A stretch of DNA of 64,000 bases from Macrocybe gigantea. Its lineage: Eukaryota; Basidiomycota; Agaricomycetes; Agaricales; Callistosporiaceae. The notes beneath the pieces are model-generated. The model did no database searches and was not told the DNA's origin. It was given only the letters and a program-made list of their open reading frames with translations. Position 1 is the first letter of the stretch. Each line of letters starts with the position of its first letter. A program made the translations under genes and the position numbers. Positions 1 through 9,635 of the stretch are shown piece by piece. The stretch lies in assembly GCA_011319805.1 (NCBI GenBank), contig SJRY01000261.1:186001-250000 (forward strand). The letters are read 5' to 3'.

Positions 1-580
1 CTTCTTTTGATGATCGATCGTCGGACAGTTTGGACAAAATACAGGGACGCTGCCTATTGAAGTCCAACGTAAGCCTGTGTCCCATCAGTGTTGTATTCTC
101 CTTCCTAAGGCATCTACCTAGACCTCCTCTCTCCATCGAGCTATTGTATCCATTCTCGAAATGACCGTCCACTTCAGTGATCTCTTCTTCTCCTTTGCGG
201 GGAACACTGCTGCCACGCATGACGTTTCGCAACATTCAATATTCTTGAACCGCCATCGCAGCCGGCGAATGCGACGACAGCGACAAAACGTCATTGGGTT
301 CTCTCAGTCGGTCCAGGAGACATTTGATAGCTCTGACGAGGAAGAAGATGCTGCAGATTTGGACGAAACGCGCTATGGTGCTGAACCCTCGTTCTCTGTC
401 GACGCTTCTACGTCATATGTAGAAGACGGTGCTCATATTCGGTTGGATAAAATGTCGACGGAACTCGATGGCCTTGTGCGCTTTTTGCGACGCGGTGTTG
501 AGACTTTGGCAGGGGGAACGGGAGACGCAGCATCTGCATTCGGTATCCTTGCGTTTGCATTGGAAGACTGGGACAGTTAA
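1..580 (+). CDS. Gamma-tubulin complex component (GCP/Spc97-Spc98 family), C-terminal end, partial at window edge
   Basis: This is the 3' end of a gene that starts outside the window. Two exons are readable: about 1-68 and 122-580, joined by a 53-nt intron (69-121, GTAAGC donor, TAG acceptor) in phase 0. The last segment has the tail typical of GCP proteins: a basic stretch (HRSRRMRRQRQNVIGFSQS), an acidic linker (SDEEEDAADLDE), then LDKMSTELDGLVRFLRRG and the ending FGILAFALEDWD. In the family this C-terminal domain binds gamma-tubulin at the spindle pole body to nucleate microtubules. The acidic linker suggests the GCP4/5/6 side of the family, but I cannot assign the subunit from the tail alone. 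Confidence 0.8.
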
Positions 581-969
581 TTTTCCGGCCACGGTGGCAT
601 ACATTATACGCATTGAGCACACTCAAATGGACATAACGGCGCCAAGGGTCCTGCTTTCGCTCATGATCGCGAAGACGATGGCGGCAACGCATCACCTTTC
701 CGTCGCTTTGTTCCAAGTCCCACATAACATGGACATTCTCTACTTGCAGACTGCAAGTCTGATTGGTGTCGGTTATGCACCATCAACTCTTCCACCCTTT
801 TTTTTTCATTTTTTCATTGGATCTGAACTAGAATACATCTTGGCTAAAAGATGGTGTGGAATGTACGATAGATGTACAGTATGGTATCAGTAGTTAGAAT
901 ATGTGGCTGGACCTATAAATATTCTATCTCCCGTTGAAAGCAGCAGACGACGATCGATAGCCAAGTCGA

Positions 970-2492
970 TCACACAAGGCCGCCGGCACCGTGGACGTCT
1001 ATTCTCCGATTAATACCTCCAAGTAAGATCTTGATCAGAGCATCGCCACTGAGTTCCCCAAAGTAAGGAGTCGTATCCACGATATCCTGAGAATTCAAGC
1101 AACACAGAAGTCAACGGATGTTTGCTATGAATGGGAGACTCTGTAAACTCACCCGGATCTTGTGAATCTGGGCCAAGTCGTCATCCAGCTGTTGCAAGTA
1201 TTGTGCTGCTCTCCTGTTGTTTCCAACTTGGACAAACTGTATGCCGATCTGAATAGTGCGTGTGACGACGTCAGGGAGATGTTAGCGCGCATCGCGTCTA
1301 ATTTCTTACCTGGGTGATCGGAAAATTCCCTCTATCTAGACGTCTAGCGACTTGGACAATAACTGGTGCCGGATCGTCAGCTGTACGACAGTAAAAAAAA
1401 CAAATTATCAATTTCGCGTGTCGCGCGAGCCGAAACGATTCTTCTCACTAGGAACGCCGTCTGTGATGACAATGTAGTTTATAGGCTTGATGTGCTTCAG
1501 CGCGTCACGATCGCCTGTGTTGTTCGCGCGCTCAAGTGTGAAGAGATAATCTCGGAGGATCTCCTCGAGCTTTGCGCCGATCGGCGTATAGCCATTCGGC
1601 TTCACCCTCGTGAACAACGCCGCGACGTCCTCGCCCTTCTTTTTTTTTAAAAAAAAAAAAGTCTTAAGAAGCGATTTCGAGGTCATGCCAGTGGGAGGAC
1701 CCTACCCGCAGGTTGTGTCCCACTTCGGGGCTGTTCAGGAAATAGACGTCGATCCCGTCCACATCGTACTCGCCGGCTTTCGCAGCTAACGATGAGAGCG
1801 CACTACTTGCCTTTATGGATAAAAGGCTCAGATAGAGAGTCTGGCGAAATTTGATCAAGCGGCGCACCTCCCTCCAGCTGGCGCCGTACATTGAGCTTGA
1901 ATCGTCTATGATGAGCACCGTGTCGTATTTAATCAGCGTCTGGAGTGCGTCTTCCTCCGTTCCTCGACGCATCGGGGTCCGAATATCTGGATTAAACTAT
2001 AAATATCGATGTTCAGAGATCCAAAAAAAGATCGGATATCCGTACATGACCGATCTCTTGTAGGTCTCTGCGAAGCTGAGAAGACATATAACGTGTTACC
2101 AAAAATGCATGTACGTGTCACCGTGCTATAGAATCAATACCTCGACTGTTTCCTTTCAGTGCTGCTGGAGATACGGGAGGCTTCGGAGGCGGTACTGGTG
2201 CACTGAGTGTGACGGTGATATGTGGCGCTGATCCGGGTGTCATGGTAGGTCGCCCCACAGGCATATTGACAGCCTCCTTGTACGTAGGAGGCGCACTAGG
2301 GTCGCTGGGCTCCGGGATCCTAGCACTGGCAGACTCGCTTCGCCTGAGAGACACGCTGACTTCGAGCCTTTCGCTTGAAGATCTCTGGGATCGAGGTCGC
2401 GACGGCGTCTTCGCGTTCGCATCCGCGTCGCCAGTCAACTCCACCCTGAGAGTCGACTTGCAAGACGGTGATCGCGATCCGGAGTTTCCCAT
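970..2492 (-). CDS. von Willebrand factor A (vWA) domain protein
   Basis: Multi-exon gene. Exon 1 (2141-2492) encodes a Ser/Pro-rich head with SAPPTYKEAVNM, a PPxY-like motif. The next exon starts at 1986 after a phase-1 intron and carries the vWA fold: YDTVLIIDDSSSM, a DxSxS MIDAS metal-binding motif, then YDVDGIDVYFLN, VKPNGYTPIGAKLEEIL and NYIVITDGVP. Later exons give DDPAPVIVQVARRLDRGNF, IGIQFVQVGN and the tail DIVDTTPYFGELSGDALIKILLGGINRR, ending at a TGA at 970-972. This is a common fungal family of soluble vWA proteins of unknown job; the PPxY-like site hints at ubiquitin-ligase WW binding (inference). One intron near 1660 contains a T9A12 tract. A further in-frame intron near 1800-1870 is possible, as that stretch departs from the family. 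Confidence 0.8.
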
Positions 2493-2583
2493 GAGTATAG
2501 CGGGGGAGAATTTGGGGAGCTTTGGGGGGGTGGACGACCGGTTCGGCGTGCCAATGCTGCTTTTTAAGTTTATTGGTCCTTGA

Positions 2584-3240
2584 GGCGGTTCGCCAGAGCT
2601 GTATGGCGCAACTTCTAGATAGCTTCCTTTATTCGGCCAAAGCTATCATGTGGCGAACAATGTTTGGTAGACAGCAATAAGAGAACACCAATGAGTCCTG
2701 ATTCTTACGACCGTGCAACGCGACCGGGCTTTGGAAATGTCGAAAAGGCTGTGTTCGAATTCACCGGTGGGCGCCGCGATGGCTGTGCCGACTTTCACTG
2801 GCTGAACAATACAGTATGTATGTGGTTGACTCGCTCTCCATCTATGATTTTAGAAATTCAATGCAATGCCCTGTAACGAGAGCAACAGTCGTTCAGACCT
2901 TTGACAACTGTGGACAATACGCTTCACTCGTTCCCCGCCGCCCCTAAAGCTGGAACAGGTGCACGTGGAACTCCTTTCAAAACGTAAGATCCGCTGACCC
3001 GTAAGCTGTGGCCATTTCGCCGAGCAAGATAGTTATCCAGTAAAAAGAACAGTGACATGTGGCAATAATGCTCTGGTGCCCAATCATATCGACAATCCTC
3101 ATAACAAGTTTTTATGCTGATAATTCAACGATCATACCATCGCGCCATGGATGCACTTGTAGCAAATCCGCCAGAAAGAAAGCTAGTACAACACTATGTT
3201 GGGTAGTTACCTGAGATGCCGTCCTTCTAGTGAAGTAAAG
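2584..3240. other. Intergenic, no gene seen
   Basis: Only short ORFs without family resemblance occur between the start of the vWA gene and the end of the Spc19-like gene. The stretch probably holds the vWA promoter. Confidence 0.5.
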
Positions 3241-4151
3241 TTAACCGACCCCTTGTGGATTGTTATGTGGCACTATGGAAGGACCTGCAGGGCACTGACG
3301 ATCATTGGAATCATACTGCATACATCATTGCATTGGGACAGGACGCGATAGGCTCATTGGTTCAACATCTCCAATTCCTGATTAGCGCAGTCATCGGTTT
3401 GAGGAGTGATATGATGGCTTCAAAATGTTTCTACTAACCAGAGCATTTACTTCCGCTTCGAGCGCCTTCGCCTCCTCCTCTAGCATTTCGCGCTGCTTGA
3501 TGAGCAGCTGTAGACGCCTGGCGTCGGCTCGCTGAGCAGCACCTCCAGCTGGAGCTGGGCGTCTGGCGTCCAACCGGGCAGCTTCGACCTGATAGAAAAA
3601 GCATAGCATACAGGATGGGAGAAAACCGGACTGCAGCGGTCAAAGATGCTGACTTTAGCTTTGAGGGCGCTTTCCTGTCTTTCCAACGCTTTGAGTCCTT
3701 GCTCGGCGTGCTGAACGAGTTCATTGATAGCGGGCTCCACTTCTTCCGCAAGATCGGCCTTGTACTTCCTCACAGTCTTTTCATTTACGAGAAGAAAAAC
3801 CTTCATTGATCGGAACGACAGAGGACCGGATGCTCAGCCACTCTCAAGCTCTAAAGGGGAAATAAACACGAACTCTTTCGCTCTGCAAAATTTTGTTCAT
3901 CCTCGGAAGATCCTTAGTCCCATTGCGGAGCAGCTGCTGTGCTTCGAACGCCTTTGTTCGGGTTAAAGCTTGTTCTTCATCATTCAATAGAAGAAACGTT
4001 CTCGTGCCTCTTCACAGCAGTCTTCCATTGCCATGACGCATTCTTCCAAGTGCGGCGGACATATAGCTTGAATATCGCCGCGATACTGTCCAGGTCCACC
4101 AGCAAATATGGACTCTCGAGCGTTGAACGGAGCGCGAGAGAGACGCGACAT
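3241..4151 (-). CDS. SPC19: DASH/Dam1 complex subunit Spc19
   Basis: Read on the minus strand from the ATG at 4151 (another Met lies at 4181). The exons give CPPHLEECVMAMEDCCEEA, then FEAQQLLRNGTKDLPRMNK followed by ILQSERVFLLVNEKTVRKYK, and then ADLAEEVEPAINELVQHAEQ followed by GLKALERQESALKAKV. This order and spacing match Spc19: early coiled coil, DLPR(M/L) motif, an FxLV(N/T)E segment and the EIEPxINEL helix. A second helix (QREMLEEEAKALEAEVNAL) follows. Spc19 belongs to the DASH ring that couples kinetochores to spindle microtubules. The SER/VFLLV junction is clean (phase 0). The first junction near 3990 is not resolved, and the end at 3241 assumes a short last exon, so it is approximate. 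Confidence 0.72.
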
Positions 4152-4292
4152 GATCAAATCACAAGCGCGGCGCGCCACCAAGGGCAGATCTCGAAGACAT
4201 CACGTGCTTCGGCGATAGGCTGTAACTTTCAAACTCCGCATAAGCATATAATCTGTCGTTCAGAAAAATTTTAGGCTCTTTCAAGTGTCCGC

Positions 4293-4577
4293 TCAACCTT
4301 CTGAAGCGTCAAGCCCTCCGAGGGTGACAGGCGTTAACTCACCTGGCATGGCGTTAGTATTTCTGGTTGACGGAGCGAAGGCGTAACTCTGAAAGGAGTT
4401 GCGCTCACGAGAACAAGCCGCTTCTGTTTTCCTGCCTCTGTTCGTCGTTCTCTGAGCGGCTTGAGCGGTTGCAGGGAGATGGGTGCGCGCGAAGTCATAT
4501 TCCTGTACTTGCCGTACCCCCTTTCCTTTGCGAGGGGAGGTGCTACTATGTGGCGTTGACGGTTCTGGTGAAACCAT
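4293..4577 (-). CDS. Possible short gene of unknown function (low support)
   Basis: Two overlapping minus-strand frames are open here. One reads MVSPEPSTPHSSTSPRKGKG from 4577; the other starts MTSRAPISLQPLKPLRERR near 4498. A strong donor (GTGAGT) at about 4341 allows the second frame to splice to KVERTLERA and stop, giving a basic protein of about 60 residues. I recognise neither product. It sits between Spc19 and the tRNA, just upstream of Spc19 on the same strand, so it could instead be a Spc19 5' exon. Confidence 0.25.
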   Translation of the reverse strand: MVSPEPSTPHSSTSPRKGKGVRQVQEYDFARTHLPATAQAAQRTTNRGRKTEAACSRERNSFQSYAFAPSTRNTNAMPGELTPVTLGGLDASEG

Positions 4578-4712
4578 GACGGAAACATACTGTCCTTACT
4601 GCAATGAAAAGTATTTTGATATCGTTGATGAATTTTGTGTGAGAAATTTGAAGGTCAATACTTTTTCCATTTTATAATTCGTTATATAAATTTATTTATG
4701 ACTTAACTTCAT

Positions 4713-4784
4713 GGCCGTGTGGCGAAATGGCATCGCGTCTGACTACGAATCAGGAGATTGCAGGTTCGACCCCTGTCTCGGTCA
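4713..4784 (+). tRNA. tRNA-Arg (anticodon ACG), intronless
   Basis: A full cloverleaf folds by hand. Acceptor stem 4713-4719 pairs with 4777-4783, with one G-U pair and a T-T mismatch at 4718/4778. D stem is 4722-4725 with 4733-4736. Anticodon stem is 4738-4742 with 4750-4754, around the loop CTACGAA, giving anticodon ACG at 4745-4747 (read as ICG, decoding CGN Arg). The variable loop has 5 nt. T stem is 4760-4764 with 4772-4776, around TTCGACC. The discriminator is A4784. An A/T-rich flank lies upstream. CCA is not encoded, as expected for a nuclear eukaryotic tRNA. Confidence 0.9.
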
Positions 4785-4999
4785 TTCTACGTATCTTTTT
4801 GACGTCTTTTCTGCTTTTTAACATGCATGCAAGTTGTTCTGTTGTGCTTCTTGGCGGTGTCAATGCACGGCTCTTTACTCCATCAGCTCGAACGGATCAC
4901 GAGTGGCAGTAGATTAATCGGGCTCAGGATGATAGCTAGAATAAATAATGATATTCATTGTATGAAATTCGCTCAGCAGCCAGAGCGTCGCAGGCTTGA

Positions 5000-5554
5000 T
5001 CAATGCAAGGTCGGGATAGGGAAGCCAGCACTGACGTCGAATTTCAATGGGAATGAGCACGGGCAAACAAAAAGGGGCCTGAGGGATATGAACTCACACC
5101 ATGGGTTGACTAGAGGGCGGACGCCGTCAGGCATATAGACAGGTAGTGAATTGTTAGGAAGCACTCACGCGACTGGAGCACGGGGCTTCAGATGAACGTT
5201 GCTGAGATCCGGAGCAGGGAATCCAGCACTTTACGAGCAGATGTGGATATACGAGTAAGACCTTCCACCACTAAAGGACACAAGGGAAAACTCACAGTAC
5301 GCCGTGGTTTCTAGAGGTGGGGAGAAGAAAAATGAGGTTTGTTCAATATAAAGCCAAGGGCAAATCCGAAAGAACGCTCACACAGGCGCGCGAGCTTTCA
5401 GTTGGACATTGCCAGTGTCCGGGACGGGAAAGCCGGCTCTGTTGGAGGCGAGATGGGGACATGTTGGAACCCGAAATGGCGAGTAGAGGACTTACAACCC
5501 AGCAGAGACGGCAGTGGCAGCGACGGCCACCACGACAACGAGAGAGCGGAACAT
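5000..5554 (-). CDS. Small secreted repeat-peptide precursor built from six tiny exons (unknown function)
   Basis: I assembled this by hand; six exons join in consistent phase: 5496-5554, 5382-5438, 5296-5310 (15 nt), 5169-5228, 5098-5109 (12 nt) and 5000-5030, with GT-AG borders throughout (mostly GTGAGT or GTGAGC donors). The product has 77 residues. A signal peptide (MFRSLVVVVAVAATAVSAG) is followed by three repeats: AGFPVPDTGNVQLKARAP, then AGFPAPDLSNVHLKPRAPV, then a short AGFPIPTLH ending at the TGA. Linkers NHGV and QPM come from the micro-exons. Each repeat begins right after an intron in the same phase, so the gene grew by exon duplication. There are no cysteines and no CaaX end, so it is neither a hydrophobin nor a mating pheromone. 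LKAR/AP and LKPR/AP could be protease sites for releasing peptides (inference). A 62-nt 5'UTR intron (5560-5621) ends 5 nt before the ATG. Confidence 0.72.
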
Positions 5555-5690
5555 ATTAACTTTTGAACAATTGTCTCATAGGTGCTCGCTCTAATGGTCA
5601 CGCAGAGGACGGAGAACTCACCGATCAACGAAAGTAGCAGGTAGGACCAAGCGAGAGAAGCAGTAGCGCACAAAGGGGACGGACGTGGGA

Positions 5691-5697
5691 TATATAC
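5691..5697 (-). promoter_or_regulatory. TATA box of the repeat-peptide gene
   Basis: Minus-strand GTATATA lies about 70 bp upstream of the donor (5621) of the 5'UTR intron, which would put the transcription start near 5660. A strong TATA box suits a highly or conditionally expressed secreted-protein gene (inference). Confidence 0.5.
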
Positions 5698-6550
5698 TGC
5701 TCTTTAAACCGGGTCTCCCCTGAGTGTCATGTATATATGCCTGTATCGGAATCAAGTTGCTGTTTGACCCCGTTACCAGTGCAGTTGCTGGGAACTGCAA
5801 GGAGGGAATGGGAATGACAGTTCCTGACAAAACGGACCTGAGGACATGATAGCGATGCTGTGCTGAAACTCGAGCGGGCAGGTGCCTTGGTAGTGAACCC
5901 ACGCTTTCTTTTTCTGTTACAGAAACCTGAGGATGACGGGTTAGACAGATATACGTTAGGCCCGAGCGTTCATTCCAAGCAAACGGAGTTTTGATTTGAT
6001 TCATCTCGAGAAGCAGCTTGAACCTCCGAGCTCCGTAGGCAGGCACGAAACAAAGAGCTGGGACGCCATCGACACGGCTGCCCCATCAAGACGCAACGAG
6101 TGCACATACATACTCGGGGCCGTTGGTAGCACATAACTTTGAGTATTATGTTCTGCATCAGTCCGACCTATCTCGGTGCTGTCAAGCTTTTGGGTACTGT
6201 ATTTTTGGCTGAACCTGGGAAGCAGAAGGAAAGGATTCAGAATTGTCTGATTTCCATGGTATAACTTAGCAAGATGCAGTTTCCTTTTCAAGCTGAAAGG
6301 CACGTGCTGCTTTCCCCGAAATAATTTCTCTCGGGTGTGCTCGATTTCGATTGCCTCTCCGAAAACCAAAGGAAAATGTCAGAGTCTCCTTACATCGGCC
6401 GCAAGACCGTCGAGCAGTCCTACAGACCACGAAGCGGGGTGAGCCTTCTCTCTTTCCACTCTCAGCGCAACCCGGGACAGATCGAAAACTAAAACAAACC
6501 CGCATGGCATCGCAACGCTCCGAATCGCGCAACGAAACGCACGCAAGACG
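5698..6550. other. Intergenic, upstream of two divergent genes
   Basis: No ORF with family resemblance. The stretch separates the repeat-peptide gene (minus) from COA3 (plus) and holds both promoters. A second TATATAT element lies near 5731-5738. Confidence 0.45.
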
Positions 6551-6937
6551 ATGTCTCCGGGCCTACAGCGCGCGCGAGAACCGTACAGGCTCAGGAACGC
6601 ACTGACAGGCCTGTTGCTCGGCGCGTTCGCCGCTGGGATATGGGCGTACTCCATCAGCGCTGTTAAGCAGGATGTGTTTGACGACGTGGACGAGGAGGTC
6701 AAGGCGCTGCAACAGCAGCAGCAGCAGCAACAACAACAACAGCAAGCGCAGCCTCAGACCTCAGTGATTTTGGCCGATGCTCCCCGTCACCATCCCTCCC
6801 CTGCCCGCATCCTCGTCATCGCTTGCCGTCCGCGGTCTAGTCGCAAAGTTTCTGACAAGCGGTATCCGTCGCTGCTGGATCCAGAACGCAAAACGCTTGG
6901 GGGGGAGCACCGCCAGTGGACAACGTGGGGAGGGTAG
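6551..6937 (+). CDS. COA3: Cytochrome c oxidase assembly factor COA3
   Basis: Single-exon 128-codon gene. The N-terminus has the COA3 signature: basic MSPGLQRAREPYRLRNA, then one transmembrane helix (LTGLLLGAFAAGIWAYSISAV, residues about 17-37), then the conserved KQDVFDDVDEE. Fungal COA3 sits in the mitochondrial inner membrane, where with Cox14 it binds newly made Cox1 and links COX1 translation to assembly. After the core comes a run of 12 glutamines (CAG/CAA) and a basic tail of about 60 residues with no family resemblance, so the protein is longer than usual. Its 3' end faces that of CDC14. Confidence 0.85.
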   Translation: MSPGLQRAREPYRLRNALTGLLLGAFAAGIWAYSISAVKQDVFDDVDEEVKALQQQQQQQQQQQQAQPQTSVILADAPRHHPSPARILVIACRPRSSRKVSDKRYPSLLDPERKTLGGEHRQWTTWGG

Positions 6938-7224
6938 GCAAGTCATGATGTTTTTTTTTTGATGATGTGAGTTTCATCCTTTTCCCCATATCACCTCATT
7001 CAACTTTCCCCAGAGCATTAGGAACACGTTAATACTATCCGCAGTTACCCATCTCGCAAATGTAGAAAGAAAAACACTTGATTCCGAATACACATGCTTT
7101 TATTTTACGACTCACACATTCCTAGTACGTCAGCGACAGCAAAAAGACAGCAACAACGCAAAGCAAGTAAACAGCAACGACAACGTGAGCAAGAAAGGAA
7201 ACTGCAGCAAGGAAGAATGAGGTG

Positions 7225-9336
7225 CTAGCCAAGGCCCCAGATCCCAGCCTTCCTCACGCCCTCCACGAGCGCATCTACGTTGCCCAACAGCGTGCCTAGC
7301 AGCTCCTTTTTTCCTCCGTGGTCTTGGTTTTCTCCATCCTCAAATTCTACCGGTTCTCAGGACTATCTCGCGCATCTGCCGCTGTCCATAGCGTCCGCAA
7401 GACTAGTAGACGACGACGCGTCCGAGCCAAAGCTTGAGCTCGTGCCACCAGATGACGAGCCTGAACTCGAGTTCAAAGCCGACGACGCGGACGAGGAGGC
7501 CGACTCGACTTCGGCGTACACGTCGTCCCATATCTGGCAGTCATCTTCTGACGAACCCAGCCGCGAGCGCGGAGGGATTGGCTTAATCCCGAACCGCGGG
7601 GCGGTGGTGCGCACCGGGAATGGTGAGGACGCGGGTGAGGCGCCGATGGACGAGTGCGATGGCGTGCCGAGGATCTTGGTTCTCGGATGGGCGACGTGTG
7701 GTTTCTTGGGACTCAGCGGGACATAGTCCACTTCTTTGCGCAGCATCATCAAGGGGCGCGGTTGAAGCTGTTGCGGGAGCGCCCTGTGAGTGGGAGGTGG
7801 CGAATTTGGAGGGGTTTGAGAAGCTGTTGCGGGCGCTGGGGTTGGAGTTGCTGATGCATGAAAGATAGCTTCTCGGGTGATGAAGACAGGGATGAGAATC
7901 CGGTTGACGACGAAGCATTGGACGATGTAGAGCAAAAGGAATTGGTAGACGTGACGGAGCTGCCGGAGGCTGACCTGGACGATGACACGGGCTCCGATGT
8001 GGCAGTTGAGGTGAAAGAGGAACCCAGTCGCGAAGTAGGAAGATTTGGCGTTACGGAGAAGTAAGGCTTTGAGGACGTCCGCCGATGGTGGCCATGAACG
8101 GGCGTGGCTGGTGCGGTCCGAGTTGGCTCAATCTCAGCCGTGGCTAGGAGCTTATTGTTTGGCGAAGGCGTCTCATCGAGAAGATAAAAGTATAAAAACT
8201 CGAGACACTTCATCCTGTCCAAAATCATGTGCATCAGCAATTGACGCCATTTTTGCACAAAGTATGAAGGGCCAAAATCAAAACACCGACCTTACTTCGC
8301 GTGGCGTGCCTGCTCGCTTGAGGATCTTGACTACGGCCTGCACTCCATTTGCCTCTTCGAATGTACGGATCGCGGCGGGAGAATCGACGAGGATGCAAAG
8401 TAGAGTGTCGAGGACGGTTGAAGGGAGCGGGGCAGATACGAGGGCACGGATCGGAGTTGAACTCCCGCCGCTGCCGCCGCCATCACCGCCTGCGTTGCCG
8501 GCCGTTGTCGCACTCGTCGGCGTTGATGGCGCTGATAAATGACGTGATGTAATGAACAGATCGAGGAGAATCTGGTTTTGGAAAATGTGGTGCAGTCAGA
8601 TAATCGATAACCTTTGCTCTCCCTCCTGCGTCCCTCCCCGTGCTCTGGAGGTTGGCACTCTCGGGTTCGATTGAGCCAGATACTCACCTCCTGCGCGTAC
8701 TTGCGACCGAGGTACTTCTTGCTGGCGGGATGGTTCAGAGCGACGCCTTGGATGAGGGAGAGGGCTAGCGATAGCTGGACTGATAGGGTCGACGCGTGGC
8801 CTTCCCGATCGCCTGCACGGGGAAAACGCATCGGTGAAACCGGTGAGTATCAAACCCCGGTGAAGAAAGGGGCAAGCTGACCGTTGACAGAGCCTTTGCT
8901 TGTCAGAGAGTCCAGCAGCGGCGTGGACGCGCAAATGTAGGCTAGCAGCCTCAGCGGGACTGGACGAGACGCTCGTTCAGCAGGCCAGCTTACGGGACGA
9001 TAAGATCCAGCGGCGGTGGCGGTAGGCTTACCGTTGCATTCAAAAGTAAACTGGAGCGCTAGGAATGCATCGAGGTCCTCCGTGTCCTTGTTCAGACACG
9101 CGGTGGCGAACAGGCGCTCTATCACCTGCAGCGCCTCAGCCTTGGCGTCTAGCGACGAGCGAGGAGACGAGAGCTGGGTATATGCGCATCACCCAACATA
9201 TATATAATTTAGAGAAGCCAAGAAGATCAGCACTGTCAGCCTCCAAACCCTGAATGAACAGACCTAGAAATGCACGCACATCGTCGAGGGCATCCTGGAT
9301 GGCGACCTGCATGTCCTCTAGCAACGATGGCTGCAT
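7225..9336 (-). CDS. CDC14: Septation initiation protein Cdc14 (SIN pathway, Sid1 kinase partner)
   Basis: Starts at the ATG at 9336 (MQPSLLEDMQVAIQDALDDV). Exons follow with IERLFATACLNKDTEDLDAF, then LALSLIQGVALNHPASKKYL, then ILVDSPAAIRTFEEANGVQA leading into VVKILKRAG and RMKCLEFLYFYLLDE. These are the helical-repeat motifs of the fungal Cdc14 family, which in fission yeast partners the Sid1 kinase and is unrelated to Cdc14 phosphatase. A long Ser-rich region with PxSP motifs follows. The last codons give ELLGTLLGNVDALVEGVRKA then GIWGLG, the family's conserved C-terminus. The Ser-rich part and this tail share a frame but are split by two stops near 7345-7370, so a short in-frame intron must lie there; I could not fix its borders. 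Confidence 0.85.
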
Positions 9337-9635
9337 TATTTTAGGGCGTTCTTTGGTGTATGTTCTAGGAGAGAACGGGGCCCGGACTGGAGGGGGGGTA
9401 TATAAATTACCTGAAAGGACGGTGGGGTGAAAGCAGAAATTCAACAAAGCGGTGTATTGTGGGTGTATATTTATGTCTATTTCGGGAACGCGTTTCGAGC
9501 ATGTCTTGTACACGTGATCGATGGTAGTTTGTTTGATTGCCGGCAGTCCTCGGCCCGAGCACTTCGCCCGAATGGAGGTCTTCTTGCCCGAGGTTGGGGG
9601 TGGGAGTAAGTTTACATCCTCATCGACGAACGACT
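9337..9635. promoter_or_regulatory. Divergent promoter region, CDC14 / FAH-family gene
   Basis: 299 bp lie between the two start codons. An A/T element (GGTATATAAAT) is at about 9398-9408. No other site can be named with confidence. Confidence 0.45.

Noticed and set aside
5000..5554. Repeat-peptide gene as a mating pheromone
   Set aside because: No C-terminal CaaX box, it has a classical signal peptide, and no pheromone receptor gene is nearby.
7363..7935. CDC14 tail as a frameshifted end
   Set aside because: The conserved C-terminus is in the same frame as the Ser-rich part, so a short in-frame intron explains the two stops.
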